A stretch of DNA of 64,000 nucleotides from Dermacentor variabilis (GCF_050947875.1 NC_134569.1:23039631-23103630); one strand, 5' to 3'; shown: positions 1 to 9,711, counted from the first letter of the stretch. The notes: generated by a model not told the origin, from the sequence alone. A program made the numbers and translations.

Positions 1-1339
1 TGGCGAATGCTATGCACAAAGGTGAGCTTTCTGGTAGAAACGCGACCTCTTGCGTGGGTCAATATTGTTTCGCACATTTAATAATTCAGTCTGAGAAGAG
101 ATAATCTAAAATATATGCACTGTTGGTGTTTTTTTTTTTTTTCATTACATTTGTTTGTGGGCTGCAGTTCTCAAAATTCCGAGGAATAACTTTGTAAAGA
201 ATGAAAGACAAGGTATGAGCAACATTGGTGGTAAAGAATTGTTGGGTATGCGTAGTTTGGAATTTGGTTCGAAATTCTTTTTGCCAAAGTGATATCTTAC
301 ACTGAACGCCAACGTCAGATTTTCTGCGACACAAAGCCCTTAACGCTGTTGCATTAATATGGAAGTCGCTTTAATTGAGTGGATGATGGGCTGTAATTTC
401 TGAAGACCATCATGACATCATAGTGTGTACTGCCGAGACTCCTAATTCGAAAGTGGTGCTGAACCAACTGTGCTATGCTCCTACGCAATAAAGGGTCCTA
501 GGCATTTTGTCATTAAAGCGGAATTATTTAGTGCTGCCTGGAGCTTGTCGTTGCTGTGTCCAGAATTACTAAATTATCATCATGATTGTAGTTCGGTAGC
601 TGCAATGCAGTGAACATGGTGCATGAAAGCACAATGCACTAGGCTAATTCCACCGTTCAGAAGTGCCAATTGCTGCTGTTTTATTTAGCCCCAAGTCAGC
701 CCTGTGTGCGTTGTGCGGGACAAAAGCAGGCAGCAATTGTCTACACAGAGACATGGCTGGGTTCTTTGTGCACTTCATGACAATTCACTGTGTTTTTGAA
801 CCTGCAATGGGACTCCTCGAGTGCACTTGTGTTCAAGTACAATCATAATTGCTTTTCTTGTCAAGTACTGTTATAATGGTTTTTATTTTGAGAAACTATA
901 CATTAAGCAAACATGACAGTGGAGTTCAGTGAATCGTATTTTCTTTCAAATTAAGCAGGTTATGATTGCAGCTTTGCATCAGGAAGCTTGTCGCAGTGAA
1001 ACTTCTGCATCTGTATTTCTTGGTTGTTGCCGTTCATGCTGAGGGTTGCGGCATGCCAACTGTCCTGCAAAAGTTGTGCCAATGGAACAATTTTAAATTC
1101 TCAATAAGGACTCAAATCTTTCCACATCTGCAAATGAAACAGCATCATTTTCACTGCTTTCGGTCACTTCAAGTATACCACACACAAGGTCTATATTTTC
1201 TACTGTGTTGTGGGGAAGAGAGTCTGGAACTACTGAGAGAATACGACAAAGTCTGGCAGCCCGAAGAGCACGAGATAGCGACTGACTCTGTTGGGCCAAG
1301 GCTGTTGTTGCATAGCCCGGCTTGTACATAAACGTCCTT
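1..1339. other. Non-coding stretch before the gypsy relic
   Basis: I see no supported gene here. The sequence is AT-rich with a T tract near 130-142. Open frames exist but have no recognisable domains. The piece at about 966-1330 directly precedes the gypsy gag and may hold the decayed 5' end or leader of that element, but I could not identify a long terminal repeat or a primer-binding site. A weak zinc-finger-like fragment at about 700-830 is treated separately as a finding. Confidence 0.4.
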
Positions 1340-2054
1340 ACAGTTTGATGAAAGGTGCGGGGTAATCTCCCAGTCTCCCAACCTGAAGCTACGAAGCCAT
1401 ACATTACCTCCAGCCTCAGCGATCCTGGAAGAAACCACCATACAAGGCTCCCAGACTCAAGCCACTGTCTGTCCCGGCATGCTGCCTCAGCAATACCCAC
1501 CGATATTCAGTGGGACTGGTGACTAAAGTGTCGAGTACTGGTTGGCAACTTACCATAGGGTAAGCGCAGTCAACAAATGGGACAATGCGACTAGGCTGAA
1601 CAATGTAATATTTTACTTGACCGCCGTCGCCAGTCTCTGGTTCCGAAATCACAAAGCAAAGAGTAATAATTAGGCGTCGTTCAAGACAACTTTTCCAAAA
1701 ATATTCAGTTGCCCCGCGATACGCAAGCTCCGCACAAAACAGCGCCTTCGTGAACACGCTCAACAACCCGGTGAGAACTTCACTAGTTATATGGAAGACA
1801 TCATCGACTTGTGTAGGCGTCTAAACCCATCGATGCACAAGTTGGACAAGATGAAACACATCGTTAGAGGAATAGCCGATGACGCATTTCAAATGTTATT
1901 GGCCAAAGACCCACAAACCGTCATAGATGTTGTCAGCTTATGCCAGAGTTTCGACAAATTGTGCGAGCAACGCACCCAAACTCTACGCCCTCTGGAACAG
2001 ACCGACTCAATCCCCGCCTTGGCTCTGGGCGACCAGAATGCACTGTTGATTTAG
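1340..2054 (+). pseudogene. gag: Ty3/gypsy retrotransposon gag (capsid), decayed
   Basis: Gag forms the particle of an LTR retrotransposon. Reading across internal stops gives a retrotransposon-gag fold. A PPIFSGTGD segment near 1497-1525 is followed by a tryptophan-rich capsid part (NKWDNATRLNNVIFYL, SLWFRNH) and then the open stretch 1791-2054 with DLCRRLNPSM and DDAFQMLLAKDP. The frame is continuous from about 1480 to 2054 apart from stop codons just after GTGD and near 1670. The start codon and the beginning of the gene are not clear. The usual gag-pol order follows downstream (zinc knuckle, protease, reverse transcriptase). The copy is dead. Assignment to the gypsy superfamily rests on this order and on the downstream pol; the exact family is unknown. 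Confidence 0.8.
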
Positions 2055-2279
2055 ATTAAGCAGTTTTTGCATGAGGAGGTAGCCTGACAGCTCTCCATTT
2101 TATTGAACTCGCCCAACCCAGCACAGGTGCAACATCTGGCCCCAATCATACAAGTGATACAGCAAGAGGTTACTGACACTTTGCCTTACGCTTGTCCACC
2201 ACCTGTGGAGTCTGCACCCTTGTCGTTCCTATTCTTCTGCATCAGCACCCGTTCGGCCACCACCTGTTCTGTTAAGCAG

Positions 2280-2399
2280 ACCAGTCACCATGTTTTCGAA
2301 TCCATGGCGCATTGTGGGCAGTCGCCCTATATGTTATTCTTGCGGTTATGCGGGACATGTGGCACGCTTCTTTCGCTGTTGCCCTCCTTTTTAAACTGA
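2280..2399 (+). pseudogene. Gypsy gag zinc-knuckle remnant
   Basis: A nucleic-acid binding CCHC knuckle is expected at the end of gag. The frame covering this stretch contains CYSCGYAGHVARFFRC, which resembles C-X2-C-X4-H-X4-C but has two extra residues between the histidine and the last cysteine. It lies between the capsid part and the protease, as expected. The region from 2055 to 2280 between capsid and knuckle is a proline-rich linker, also broken. Confidence 0.6.
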
Positions 2400-2599
2400 T
2401 GCCATGCGCCCACCTGCATACTATCCTACACACTTTAGTGGCACAGCGCTGCTACAACAATCCTCTTCGCCTGAATGCCTGCCCTCAACTAGCTGCCGAT
2501 CCTCATCACCCTGACGTTGCTCTCTCTCACCTAAGCGCCGTCAACTCCGCCCTTCTGACGCGGAAAACTAGACGCCGCAGTTTGCAAGGCATGAACTGT

Positions 2600-2960
2600 G
2601 TTGTCATTGAAAAATTAAAGTCCTCAAATTTCTCCAGCAAACCTCATTGAAGTTTATGTGGATGGCTTTTGTACCCTTGCGCTTATGGACATTGGTGCTG
2701 CCATTTCAGTAATAGATACAAAATTCTGCCGCTTACTTAGGAAGGTTACCACAACATCAAAGGGATTGTCCTTTCCGCCAGCCCACCCTGTATTCAGCTG
2801 TCAGCTACCTGCACAACCCGTGCCGTCATCCAAAAAGTTGTGTAACCCATTGAGTTTCTTGTGCTACAGGCTGTTTGCATGATGTCATCCTCGGTTGGGA
2901 TTTTCTCTCTCGCCATCATGCTGTTATTGACTGGATTTGTGCCGAGGTGGCATTCTCAGC
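2600..2960 (+). pseudogene. Gypsy retropepsin-like protease, decayed
   Basis: This is the aspartic protease that would process the polyprotein. The frame starting near 2640 reads VYVDGFCTLALMDIGAAISV, where DIGA occupies the place of the catalytic D-T/S-G-A triad, so the active site is altered. A second diagnostic piece in another frame at about 2875-2930, HDVILGWDFLSRHHAVID, matches the conserved C-terminal part of retroviral-type proteases in gypsy elements. At least one frameshift separates the two. The order gag, protease, reverse transcriptase supports the call. Confidence 0.7.
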
Positions 2961-3429
2961 ATTGTGTTCCACATCGTCCGAACTTTCATTGGCATAGTTG
3001 TGTGTCGTTGACGATACGAACGTACCACCCAGTTGTACAGCCCTTTGTCCGCATGTCTAGTGCCGGTGTTGGTGATTCCATAGTTCTATTACACCCTCTG
3101 AGACCGTTCAACACTGCAGGAATCTCTTGTTGCCATTTGCCGTTTTCGGCATGCCCAACGGTGCTACATGCTTGTTTGTTACGAATTTGCTGCCAGTTCC
3201 CTCAACCTTACTCCATGTAGAGTGTATAGGCAGAATTCAGGCATTCAACATATCGTCGATCTTCTGCCTTGACGACGTGGACAACTTGCAACTTAGTGCC
3301 CTGACACCTTCTACTGGTACACCTGATCGCCCACCTTTAAGTATGTTTGGCTCCGCCATCAACGAAGAACCTGCAGGGCTGCACTGCGAGAAACTGCACT
3401 TCTACGCCAGTTTCATGGCTTGTTTGATT
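2961..3429 (+). other. Protease to reverse transcriptase linker of the gypsy relic
   Basis: This is the spacer between protease and reverse transcriptase in the gypsy element. It contains open but unrecognised reading frames, including 3127-3447. By position it would encode the low-complexity connector common in these polyproteins. No motif was identified, so only the location supports the description. Confidence 0.4.
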
Positions 3430-3764
3430 GCCAGAAGACGTCATTAGGCCGGCTGCGCACTTTTCTCCATCCGATTGACACTGGCTCCCAAGCGCCTCTG
3501 CGATGGCGCCCTTACCGCACATCCCCTGCTGAGCATCGTGTGATCTCTCAACAAGTCAACGACATGCTTCAATGTGGCATCATTCAGCCGTCCTGCAGTC
3601 CATGGTGGTCACCTGTTCTTGTCAAAAAAAAAAGGGCTCGACCTGTTTCTGCGTCAATTACCACCGATTAAACAAAGTTACGCACAAAGATTTATATCAT
3701 CTGCCACACATCGATGATGCCCTGGACTGCTTGCAAGGAGCCAAATTTTTTTCATCACTCGCCC
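3430..3764 (+). pseudogene. pol: Gypsy reverse transcriptase, N-terminal part
   Basis: This is the start of the RNA-directed DNA polymerase. The frame 3420-3671 contains HPIDTGSQAPLRWRPYRTSP followed by VNDMLQCGIIQPSCSPWWSP and VLVKKK. After a frameshift in the A-run near 3627-3636 the next frame gives FCVNYHRLNKVTHKDLYHLP and IDDALDCLQGAKFFSSL. These are the fingers and palm segments before the first catalytic aspartate. Homology stops abruptly after SSL at about 3764, where a foreign LINE sequence begins. The protein picks up again at about 9099. The split is caused by insertion, not by normal gene structure. Confidence 0.85.
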
Positions 3765-4232
3765 GAGCTAACGGTTCGGCTCTCCCACAGGATTGCCCCT
3801 TCAAAGATCCGCTTACCACCTTTCATGAAATTATGTTGCATTACAGACACAGCAGGAGGAAATTCCCTACCCCAGCCTGAAACTGCACAGGGCTCAGGCC
3901 GTTACTTTCAGGCTTTTACAGACCAGATCCTACCTCACCCCCAGAGCGCTTAATTGGATAGACCCCAACTTCCCACAGTCGTGTTCCAAATGCGGTCACG
4001 CATGCTGCTCCTTCGACCACATGGTCTGGCTATGCTTCTACAATGCGGGCTCCGACCTTCAATGCAAGTCCAAGTGGGACACCTTGCTCAAGGGCTCGGA
4101 TTTCACGAACCAACTACAGGCCGTCCAGAGGGCTCATGACGTCGCGGAGAGTCACCACCTCCCTGTCCCATCGTGGGCAGAGCCACATCCCCAAGTTCCT
4201 CAGGACACTCTAATAAAGTACTTGTCACTGTC
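3765..4232 (+). pseudogene. LINE 3' fragment: C-terminal tail of an RNase H-bearing polyprotein
   Basis: Directly after the gypsy break the frames read ANGSALPQDCPFKDPLTTFH, then RRKFPTP. In another frame they read LKLHRAQAVTFRLLQTRSYL and a cysteine/histidine cluster, CSKCGHACCSFDHMVWLC. This is the zinc-binding tail that follows RNase H in I/Jockey-group LINEs of arthropods, the same type of tail seen on the minus strand at 6,640-6,900. It ends near a CTAATAAAG motif at about 4210-4218, followed by a short ACTGTCACT-type repeat. Several frameshifts are present. Only the 3' end of the LINE is here, the usual 5'-truncated form. Confidence 0.75.
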
Positions 4233-5165
4233 ACTCGACTTAAGGTCCAGTTCAGGCACGGACGCAGGATTTTTTTGGGGGGGGCGAAGAGGGGGGGGGC
4301 AACCTAAGGTAACTTTTCTATGCAAATGAGGTGGGGAGGAGGTACATTTACTAGCACAAATGTGAATAATGCCCACCACTCACCATAAAGATGCATAAAC
4401 CTGCAAAAAAGAATTGAAATGAGGTGTATGTCACAGGTACGCCTGTGAGATACACATCTTTTTTACTTGGCATACAAGGAACCCTATGAAATTGACTGCC
4501 ACATGAAAGAAGCACAGGAAGAACACTGCCAAGAACAAGTAAACAAGCGTAAGTGTAAAATAAGGATTTCTAGTAGCGCTTCCTTAATTAACTCTGAAAG
4601 AATTATAGAGAAATAAATATTTGTGAAACAATCGTAGTTCTTTTGGATCCCTCATTTACTGTTCTATCAAGTGGCAAAACCAACTCGCATTATTATTTGG
4701 CAAGTTGCGTAATGATGCTTGGTCAGCAGTCGTGTACAACCGCGTAGAACGCAGGACGTTGCAGTTCTAGACATACTGCACCCACTGCGGGAGGTTAGAA
4801 AAACACTCGCATTAGCACAGCAGACAAGTGGCTACATCAGACAGCTCGCCTGATAACTGTAGAAGCATCATTCAAAACATACGGAATTATTCTCCACTTC
4901 CGGCTTTCTCTACTCCATTTTCTCTACTTCCTTTTTAAATAAAAAGATGTTAATCGATAAATATTTTCACAAACAATGGTTAAGTTTAACTTTCGCTTTT
5001 CTTTCCTGTTTGGCTGTTGCCTTGGCTCTCTCCCTTAGTAGATTGCTGAATTTCTCAACTCCTTGCGACTCTTGTTTCCAGTTGTCAATTTTGCGCGATA
5101 AGTGCCGTACAATTAAGGAAAAGCCAGATGAGGTAACGGGGGTGACAGTCATATAGCTTATGGGT
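4233..5165. other. Unassigned stretch between LINE tail and piggyBac-like element A
   Basis: No supported gene. A G-rich run at about 4271-4301 (GGACGCAGGATTTTTTTG, then blocks of G) looks like the edge of another dispersed repeat. The rest is AT-rich. The short frames at 4947-5197 on both strands have no recognisable domain. Confidence 0.4.
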
Positions 5166-6122
5166 TTAACCCTTTGAAGGTCGATTTTTTTCGCCACATG
5201 CGACCACCCAGGGTCGATTTTTTTTATTGCACATTTAAATTTTTCAGAGGGAGCTATTTAGAAAAAAATTACTGTAATATTTATAGGGTGACCGTAAAGT
5301 GAGAAAAAAATGTTTGGCGTTGGCATATATGGACTGTTTATTCATGAAAAACAATAAAAAATAGCAAATAAAGTTATAAGAATTTTAAAAAATTGGCGCA
5401 TTGTTATACACAATGTGCACACGAGAAAAATACACAAGAAGAATGTGCACACGAAAATTTTTTGCAAGTCTCAAATGTTCCTTTTGCACCAATACTTCTT
5501 CAGCGTGTGGTAGTTCTTGAAGCATAGCTCCACGCAGAGCGGTTTGTTGCACTCAGCGCACATGTACCTACTGTCCTTGCGATGTTTTTGCTGCCGAGTG
5601 GTGTTGGCGCATACGTGGCACCTCCTCTGGGTACTGCTTCCCTGAGCAGCCGTGGGAGGCAACTTCGGAATAAAGTGCCAAAAAAGGAAACGCATGCACG
5701 GCGGCATCCTTCGTATGCGGACCCCTGTGAGCAACAACCGAGCGAGTAACAGGCGGTCACCCTTTGAGTGACAAGAACGAGATAGCCATCAGTTTTGCGA
5801 GCGAAAGAAGCCGAAACCGCATGCGGAACAAAACCGAAACTAACCGCCGCACGCCTGCGAGCGCGCCAATGCGCGAGCGGTAGCAGACGCGCCGGAGCAG
5901 AAAAAAAAAAAAAAGAACTATACAACGAAAACTGAAAGAGAGAGACGCGAGAAAAAAATTCCTTGTATTCCCACATAGTGGCACCACATGCCAGGCAAGA
6001 AAAAGTTAAGAAATTAGCGCGCGTTTTAAACGTACAGACGGCGCCGTAAATATACGGCTTCGACCATTTTCGGACCTGTTCGCGGCGCCGTATATTTACG
6101 GCATCGACCCTCAATGGGTTAA
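5166..6122 (-). mobile_element. piggyBac-like element A, about 950 bp, TTAA-flanked
   Basis: The unit is bounded by TTAA at 5166-5169 and 6119-6122. The left end starts CCCTTTGAAGGTCGATTTTT and the right end finishes CGACCCTCAATGGG, giving the CCC...GGG ends and TTAA target site typical of piggyBac. The left end matches, inverted, the right end of element B (8190-8216), and the right end matches the left end of element B (6422 onwards). So the two are copies in opposite orientation. The end near 6000-6118 carries palindromic CCGTATATTTACGG motifs. It is an internally deleted, non-autonomous copy that keeps only the C-terminus of the transposase. Confidence 0.85.
5471..5737 (-). pseudogene. 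piggyBac-like transposase, C-terminal cysteine-rich domain
   Basis: The minus-strand frame ends with the zinc-binding cysteine-rich domain that piggyBac transposases use to bind their terminal repeats. It contains CHVCANTTRQQ, RYMCAECNKPLC and VELCFKNYHTL. The spacing (C-X2-C, C-X2-C, LC, C-F-X2-Y-H) is the family signature. The DDD catalytic core is missing: upstream sequence on this strand (to 6118) is the other element end, not transposase. The apparent N-terminus is therefore a deletion junction and not a true start. A TTAA-flanked element around it confirms the call. Confidence 0.85.
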
Positions 6123-6417
6123 TGGTTATTGCAGGGTCTGATGATGGACGGTGTTTCGCATTATTTTATTTTCCACCTTATCTAACCCGTATCGCAGGTA
6201 TATGGTTCTGAGGAGCTGCCAGCATCGCGGCTAGCTGCCACTCGAGGAAATAATGAAGCAAAAGGAAAAGCTCAACACAACTGGTGTTTTCTCTAACCGC
6301 AACTCGTTCCACGAGCATACATACCAGCTGACTACTAACCGAATCCCTTTCCTGGTCCCTGGATCAGTCTAAACGGTGAAAATTGAACTAACGAAGCATC
6401 AGCGATGCGTGTAATCA
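6123..6417. other. Spacer between the two piggyBac-like elements
   Basis: About 295 bp separate the two TTAA sites (6119-6122 and 6418-6421). No gene or repeat was recognised. This is the pre-insertion host sequence between two independent insertions, or the interior of a composite unit. Confidence 0.5.
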
Positions 6418-6575
6418 TTAACCCTTTCAGGGTCAATGGCGTAAATATACAGCGCCGCGAACAAGTCCAAAGTAGTCGATGCCGTATATTTATGGTGCCG
6501 TCGGTACATTTAAAAAGCGTGAAGCGCGCCAATTTTCTAACTTTTTCTTTTCTGTCGTGCTGCCATTGTGTGGGA

Positions 6576-7439
6576 GAGAGAGAGAGAGTGTGTGAACTTT
6601 AATGAGCACCAGCGGTTAAGTCGGCTGGGCCTAGGCATCCCACAATGGGAAGTCGAGGTCCTGCCTCTTCGCCGCTTCGTAGGCCTGCTGGGTCGCACAG
6701 AGTTGGTTGTCGAGATGGGAGCTGTGCAGGGCGGCGTGCCATCTCAACGAAAGGGTCACGGGATTAAGGTCTGGGTATTGATGTTTGCACTGCCATAGCA
6801 TGTGGGGGAGTGTTGCTGATTCAGTTTTACAGACCTTGCACGTCTGGCTCGGGTAGATGTCGGGGTATATAGTGTGATAGCGTGTGAGGGAGGGGTATGT
6901 ATTCGTCTGTAACAGGTGAAGGGTGGCTGCCTGTGCCCTGTTTAACTTACGGTGAGGGGTGGGGAAGGTTCTCCTTGCGAGGTGAAATGACTTCACAAGG
7001 TCGTTGTATCTTGCAAGGCGGTCGCGTCCTGCGGATGCACCTGCACCGTCTCCGGCACGGTTGACTAGTCCTCGTGCTACGGAGTGTATAACCTCGTTGA
7101 GGTTGGTGAGGTGCGGGTGGACAACGCCGGCGTGTGCTGGGATCCAGACGAGGGTGATTTGATTTTCAGGCAAATGCGGGGCTTGTCGTAAGATACGGAG
7201 TGATTGCTGAGAAATATGACCGTTGATGTAGTTGTTGATTGCTGCGCGAGCGTCGCTCAGTATGATGTGACAGGCTGGGTCAAGAGTGGCCAGGGCGATG
7301 GCCACTTCCTCGGCCGTCTCGGCATTTTTGGTAACGATGCTGGCAGCATGTCGGAGCAAGCCGCCTGCCGTGGTAACCTCTGCAAAGCGCCGTCCATCTT
7401 GGTACTCAGCTGCATCCACGAAGGTGACGCCCGAGGTGT
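6576..7439 (-). mobile_element. 5'-truncated LINE inserted in piggyBac-like element B
   Basis: This segment interrupts the A/B homology exactly and carries LINE protein on the minus strand. The 7-bp sequence TGTGGGA lies on both sides (6569-6575 and 7440-7446), consistent with a target-site duplication. In the LINE direction its 3' end reads CATTAAAGTTCACACACTC followed by a (CT)n tail, seen on the plus strand as GAGAGA from 6574 to 6588. The 5' end is truncated inside the RNase H domain. Confidence 0.8.
6631..7439 (-). pseudogene. LINE RNase H domain with zinc tail
   Basis: The protein starts at the truncation inside ribonuclease H, which removes RNA from RNA:DNA hybrids during retrotransposition. 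It keeps FVDAAEY (first Asp), AEEVAIAL (Glu), IILSDARAAI (second Asp) and LVWIPAHAGV. The region of the last catalytic residue (LNEVIHSVARG) is less conserved. A C-terminal tail follows with LNRAQAATLHLLQTNTYPSL and CKVCKTESATLPHMLWQC, a C-X2-C-X8-H-X4-C knuckle, and stops at 6631. The frame is intact over about 270 codons. The open frame extends to 7470 only because piggyBac sequence happens to stay open. The type is that of I/Jockey-group LINEs. Confidence 0.85.
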
Positions 7440-8448
7440 TGTGGGAATACAGGAAATTTCTTTCGCGCACCTCCTTCTCTTGGTTTTCATTGCATGGTTC
7501 GTTTTAGAGCTAGTTTGCTCCAGTACGTATATATACTACTGCACGCACATTGGCACGCACGTGGGCGGGCAGCTGTTTGGGTTTTGTTCAGCGGGCGGTT
7601 TCGGCTTCTTGCGCTTGCAAAACTGATTGCTGTCTCATTACTAATCGCTCAAAAAGCGACCGCTTGTTTCCCGCAAGGTCAAGTGCTCACAGGGGTGCAC
7701 ATAGGAAGGATGCTGCCGTGCATGTGTTTCAGTTTTCTTTTTCTTTTTCTTTTTTGAGACTCACGAAAACTAATTGCCTCTGGTTGGCGATAAGATGAAG
7801 ATTAGCGGAAGTTTGTCACGTTTTGCTTTTTTGACGGGCACACAAAAACACAGTTTTCTTGAGTGCGCGTACCTACACAGTTTGATTACGCTATGGACGT
7901 ACATATTAATGTAAGAGCAGGAACATCTGAGACTTGCGAAATATTCTTGTGTGTGTATTTCAAAGCCTTGAACTATGTGTATAACAATGCACTAAATTTT
8001 AATTCTTACAAGTTTATTTCCTTTTTTATTGTTCTTATTCATGAATGAAGAGTACATGTATACCAACGCAAAATATTTTTATCTCACTTTACGGTCACCC
8101 TAGAAAAATTATGGAAATTTTTTTTCGAAATAAGTCCCGAAGAAGAATTGGAATCTGCAATAAAAATATCGACCCTGTGCGATCGCATATGGCGAAAAAA
8201 ATCGACCCTGAAAGGGTTAAATAGATAGTGACAACTGAACTCACCTCGAGTTAATCGCGCGGGCACCAAATCGATGAGAAAACTGGCCCTCACACACCAG
8301 GAGATGCCGATAAGTGCAACCATCCAAAAGGAGTGAAAAAAAATGACAACCATTCCACTCTGTGAAGATGGAATGACATCGAAAACTGACGACAGTCAAA
8401 GCTCTCAAGCGAAAAGCGAAGTGCCCGGTATTGCAAAGTGTGCGGGTG

Positions 8449-8850
8449 TGTGCCCGGTATTGCACTATCTTCGGTATCGGCCCATGTATGGGGAGTGCTT
8501 AATGCCTGCTTCACCCTCACCGCTGGTCAGCCCAAACATAGTGCAACACCAGGCCGACCCCCGGTGGAGGTGAAGTAAGCGTTACGCACTCCCCATACCT
8601 GGGCTGATCCAGATGATGGTGCAATGCAGGGTCTATCGGCGGCAGAGGTGAAGCAGGCATTAAGCACTCCCCATACATGGGCCGATCCCAAAGATAGTGC
8701 AATACCGGGCACACCCGCGGTGGAGGTAAAGCAGGCGTTAAACGCTCTCCATACGTGGGTCCAGCCCGAAGGTAGTGCAATACTGGGCCTACCCATGGCG
8801 GAGGTGAAGCAAGCGTTAAGCACTCCCCATATGTGGGCCCATCCTGAAGA
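8449..8850. repeat. 78-bp minisatellite with one inverted unit
   Basis: Unit starts with GTGAAG or GTAAAG occur at 8570, 8648, 8726 and 8804, an exact 78-bp spacing, with a partial unit before 8570. Each unit carries GCACTCCCCATA.NTGGGC and a GTGCAATAC/GC segment. The segment at about 8449-8517 is the same unit in reverse complement. Because 78 is a multiple of three the array stays open on both strands; the plus frame repeats EVKQALSTPH-type peptides. I consider it non-coding repeat DNA. It sits between piggyBac-like element B and the resumed gypsy reverse transcriptase. Confidence 0.85.
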
Positions 8851-9098
8851 TCCCGAAGGACGCGTTACAGGTTCTCAAGCCCACAGGTGTATGTGGCATT
8901 GAGCTTGGACCCTTTCTGCACTATCACCAGGATCATCCCACATGATGGTTTTTTCTGTTGACGGATGCCAAAAAAACCACAGAAGGTTAGTCATACACAG
9001 CTTTCGCTGTAAAAAGGCAGCAAAATGTTGATTGCTGAATAGATTGATTTGTTGGCGCTTTAGGAATTTGTGTGAGGAGTGGTGGGGTGGGCGGGAAG

Positions 9099-9711
9099 GG
9101 GGTTATGCCACTTCATTTCGGAGGTCCCTATGGCACCATCCGATTGCCCGAAAACTGCCTTCATAACTCCTGATTGGCTGTATGAATTCAATGTTATGCC
9201 CTTCGGCCTATGTAATGCCCCAAAAACATTTGAAAGGATCATGGACAGGGTCTTGCTTGGGTTCAAATGGAAAACATGCCTGTGCTACCTGGATGACATT
9301 GTTGTTTTCTTCCCTAATTTCAACAGTCACCTCCGTCATCGTTATGAAGTATTGAGCTGTTTTATGCACGCAGGACTTAACATCAAGAAGTGCCAGTTTA
9401 GAACTCGCCACCTCTCCATACTGGACCATGTAGTCTCGAAGGATGACATCTTTCCCGATCTGCAGAGACTTTGTGCTGTTGCTGAATTCCCGAAACCCAC
9501 CACCATGAAAGCGCTTTGCATCTTTCTTGGTCTGTGCTCATACTTTCTCCGCTTTGTGAAGAACTTCGCTTCCATAATAGCACCGCTGACGAAACTGCTC
9601 TCCGGCAATGGCTATCTGTCTGGTTGGTCTCCGGTGTGTGATAAGGCTTTCGCAACATTAGATCGTCTCCTGACTTCATCGCCCATGACCCTTCCGCTCC
9701 AACCGAGGTAA
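9099..9711 (+). pseudogene. pol: Gypsy reverse transcriptase, catalytic and C-terminal part
   Basis: This continues the enzyme broken at 3764. It reads KTAFITPDWLYEFNVMPFGL, CNAPKTFERIMDRVL and then the catalytic YLDD box at 9286-9297 (CYLDDIVVF). Next come the thumb and the connection to RNase H: SHLRHRYEVLSCFMHAGLNI and FLGLCSYFLRFVKNFASII. The frame is open for about 200 codons, with the catalytic aspartates intact, then shifts near 9690 just before RNase H. The long intact frame compared with the broken gag suggests uneven decay, or simply chance. Confidence 0.88.

Larger units (their letters stand above)
6418..8220 (+). mobile_element. piggyBac-like element B, inverted relative to A, carrying a LINE insertion
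   Basis: The unit is bounded by TTAA at 6418-6421 and 8217-8220, with ends CCCTTTCAGGGTC and GACCCTGAAAGGG. Sequence from 6422 to about 6575 matches the reverse complement of the 5960-6118 end of element A (same CCGTATATTTATGG-type motifs). From 7440 on it continues to match A (GCGGTTTCGGCTTCTT, CTCACAGGGG, AGGATGC.GCCGTGCATG). The terminal 130 bp (8085-8216, including CTCACTTTACGGTCACCCT) match the A end at 5170-5310. The transposase cysteine-rich domain kept in A is missing here. The 6576-7439 segment is a later LINE insertion. Confidence 0.85.
3765..9098. mobile_element. Nested insertion block splitting the gypsy reverse transcriptase
   Basis: The two halves of one gypsy reverse transcriptase (ending SSL at about 3764, resuming just before the ISEVPMAPSD segment at about 9099) are separated by 5.3 kb. 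The block contains, in order, a LINE tail, an unassigned AT-rich stretch, piggyBac-like element A, a 300-bp spacer, piggyBac-like element B with another LINE inside, and a 78-bp minisatellite. About four residues of the reverse transcriptase appear lost at the junction. I found no clean target-site duplication for the whole block, so it probably grew by several insertions. Confidence 0.75.

Noticed and set aside
1093..1766. Minus-strand frames of 116-135 codons over the gag region
   Set aside because: The plus strand gives clear gag similarity in the same place; these are antisense shadows.
5500..6114. 204-codon minus-strand frame over piggyBac-like element A
   Set aside because: It is in the wrong frame relative to the cysteine-rich domain and runs through terminal-repeat DNA of the element.
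8517..8823. Minus-strand frames through the 78-bp array look like a repeat protein
   Set aside because: The frames are open on both strands only because the unit length is a multiple of three; no start context, no neighbouring exons and no known domain.
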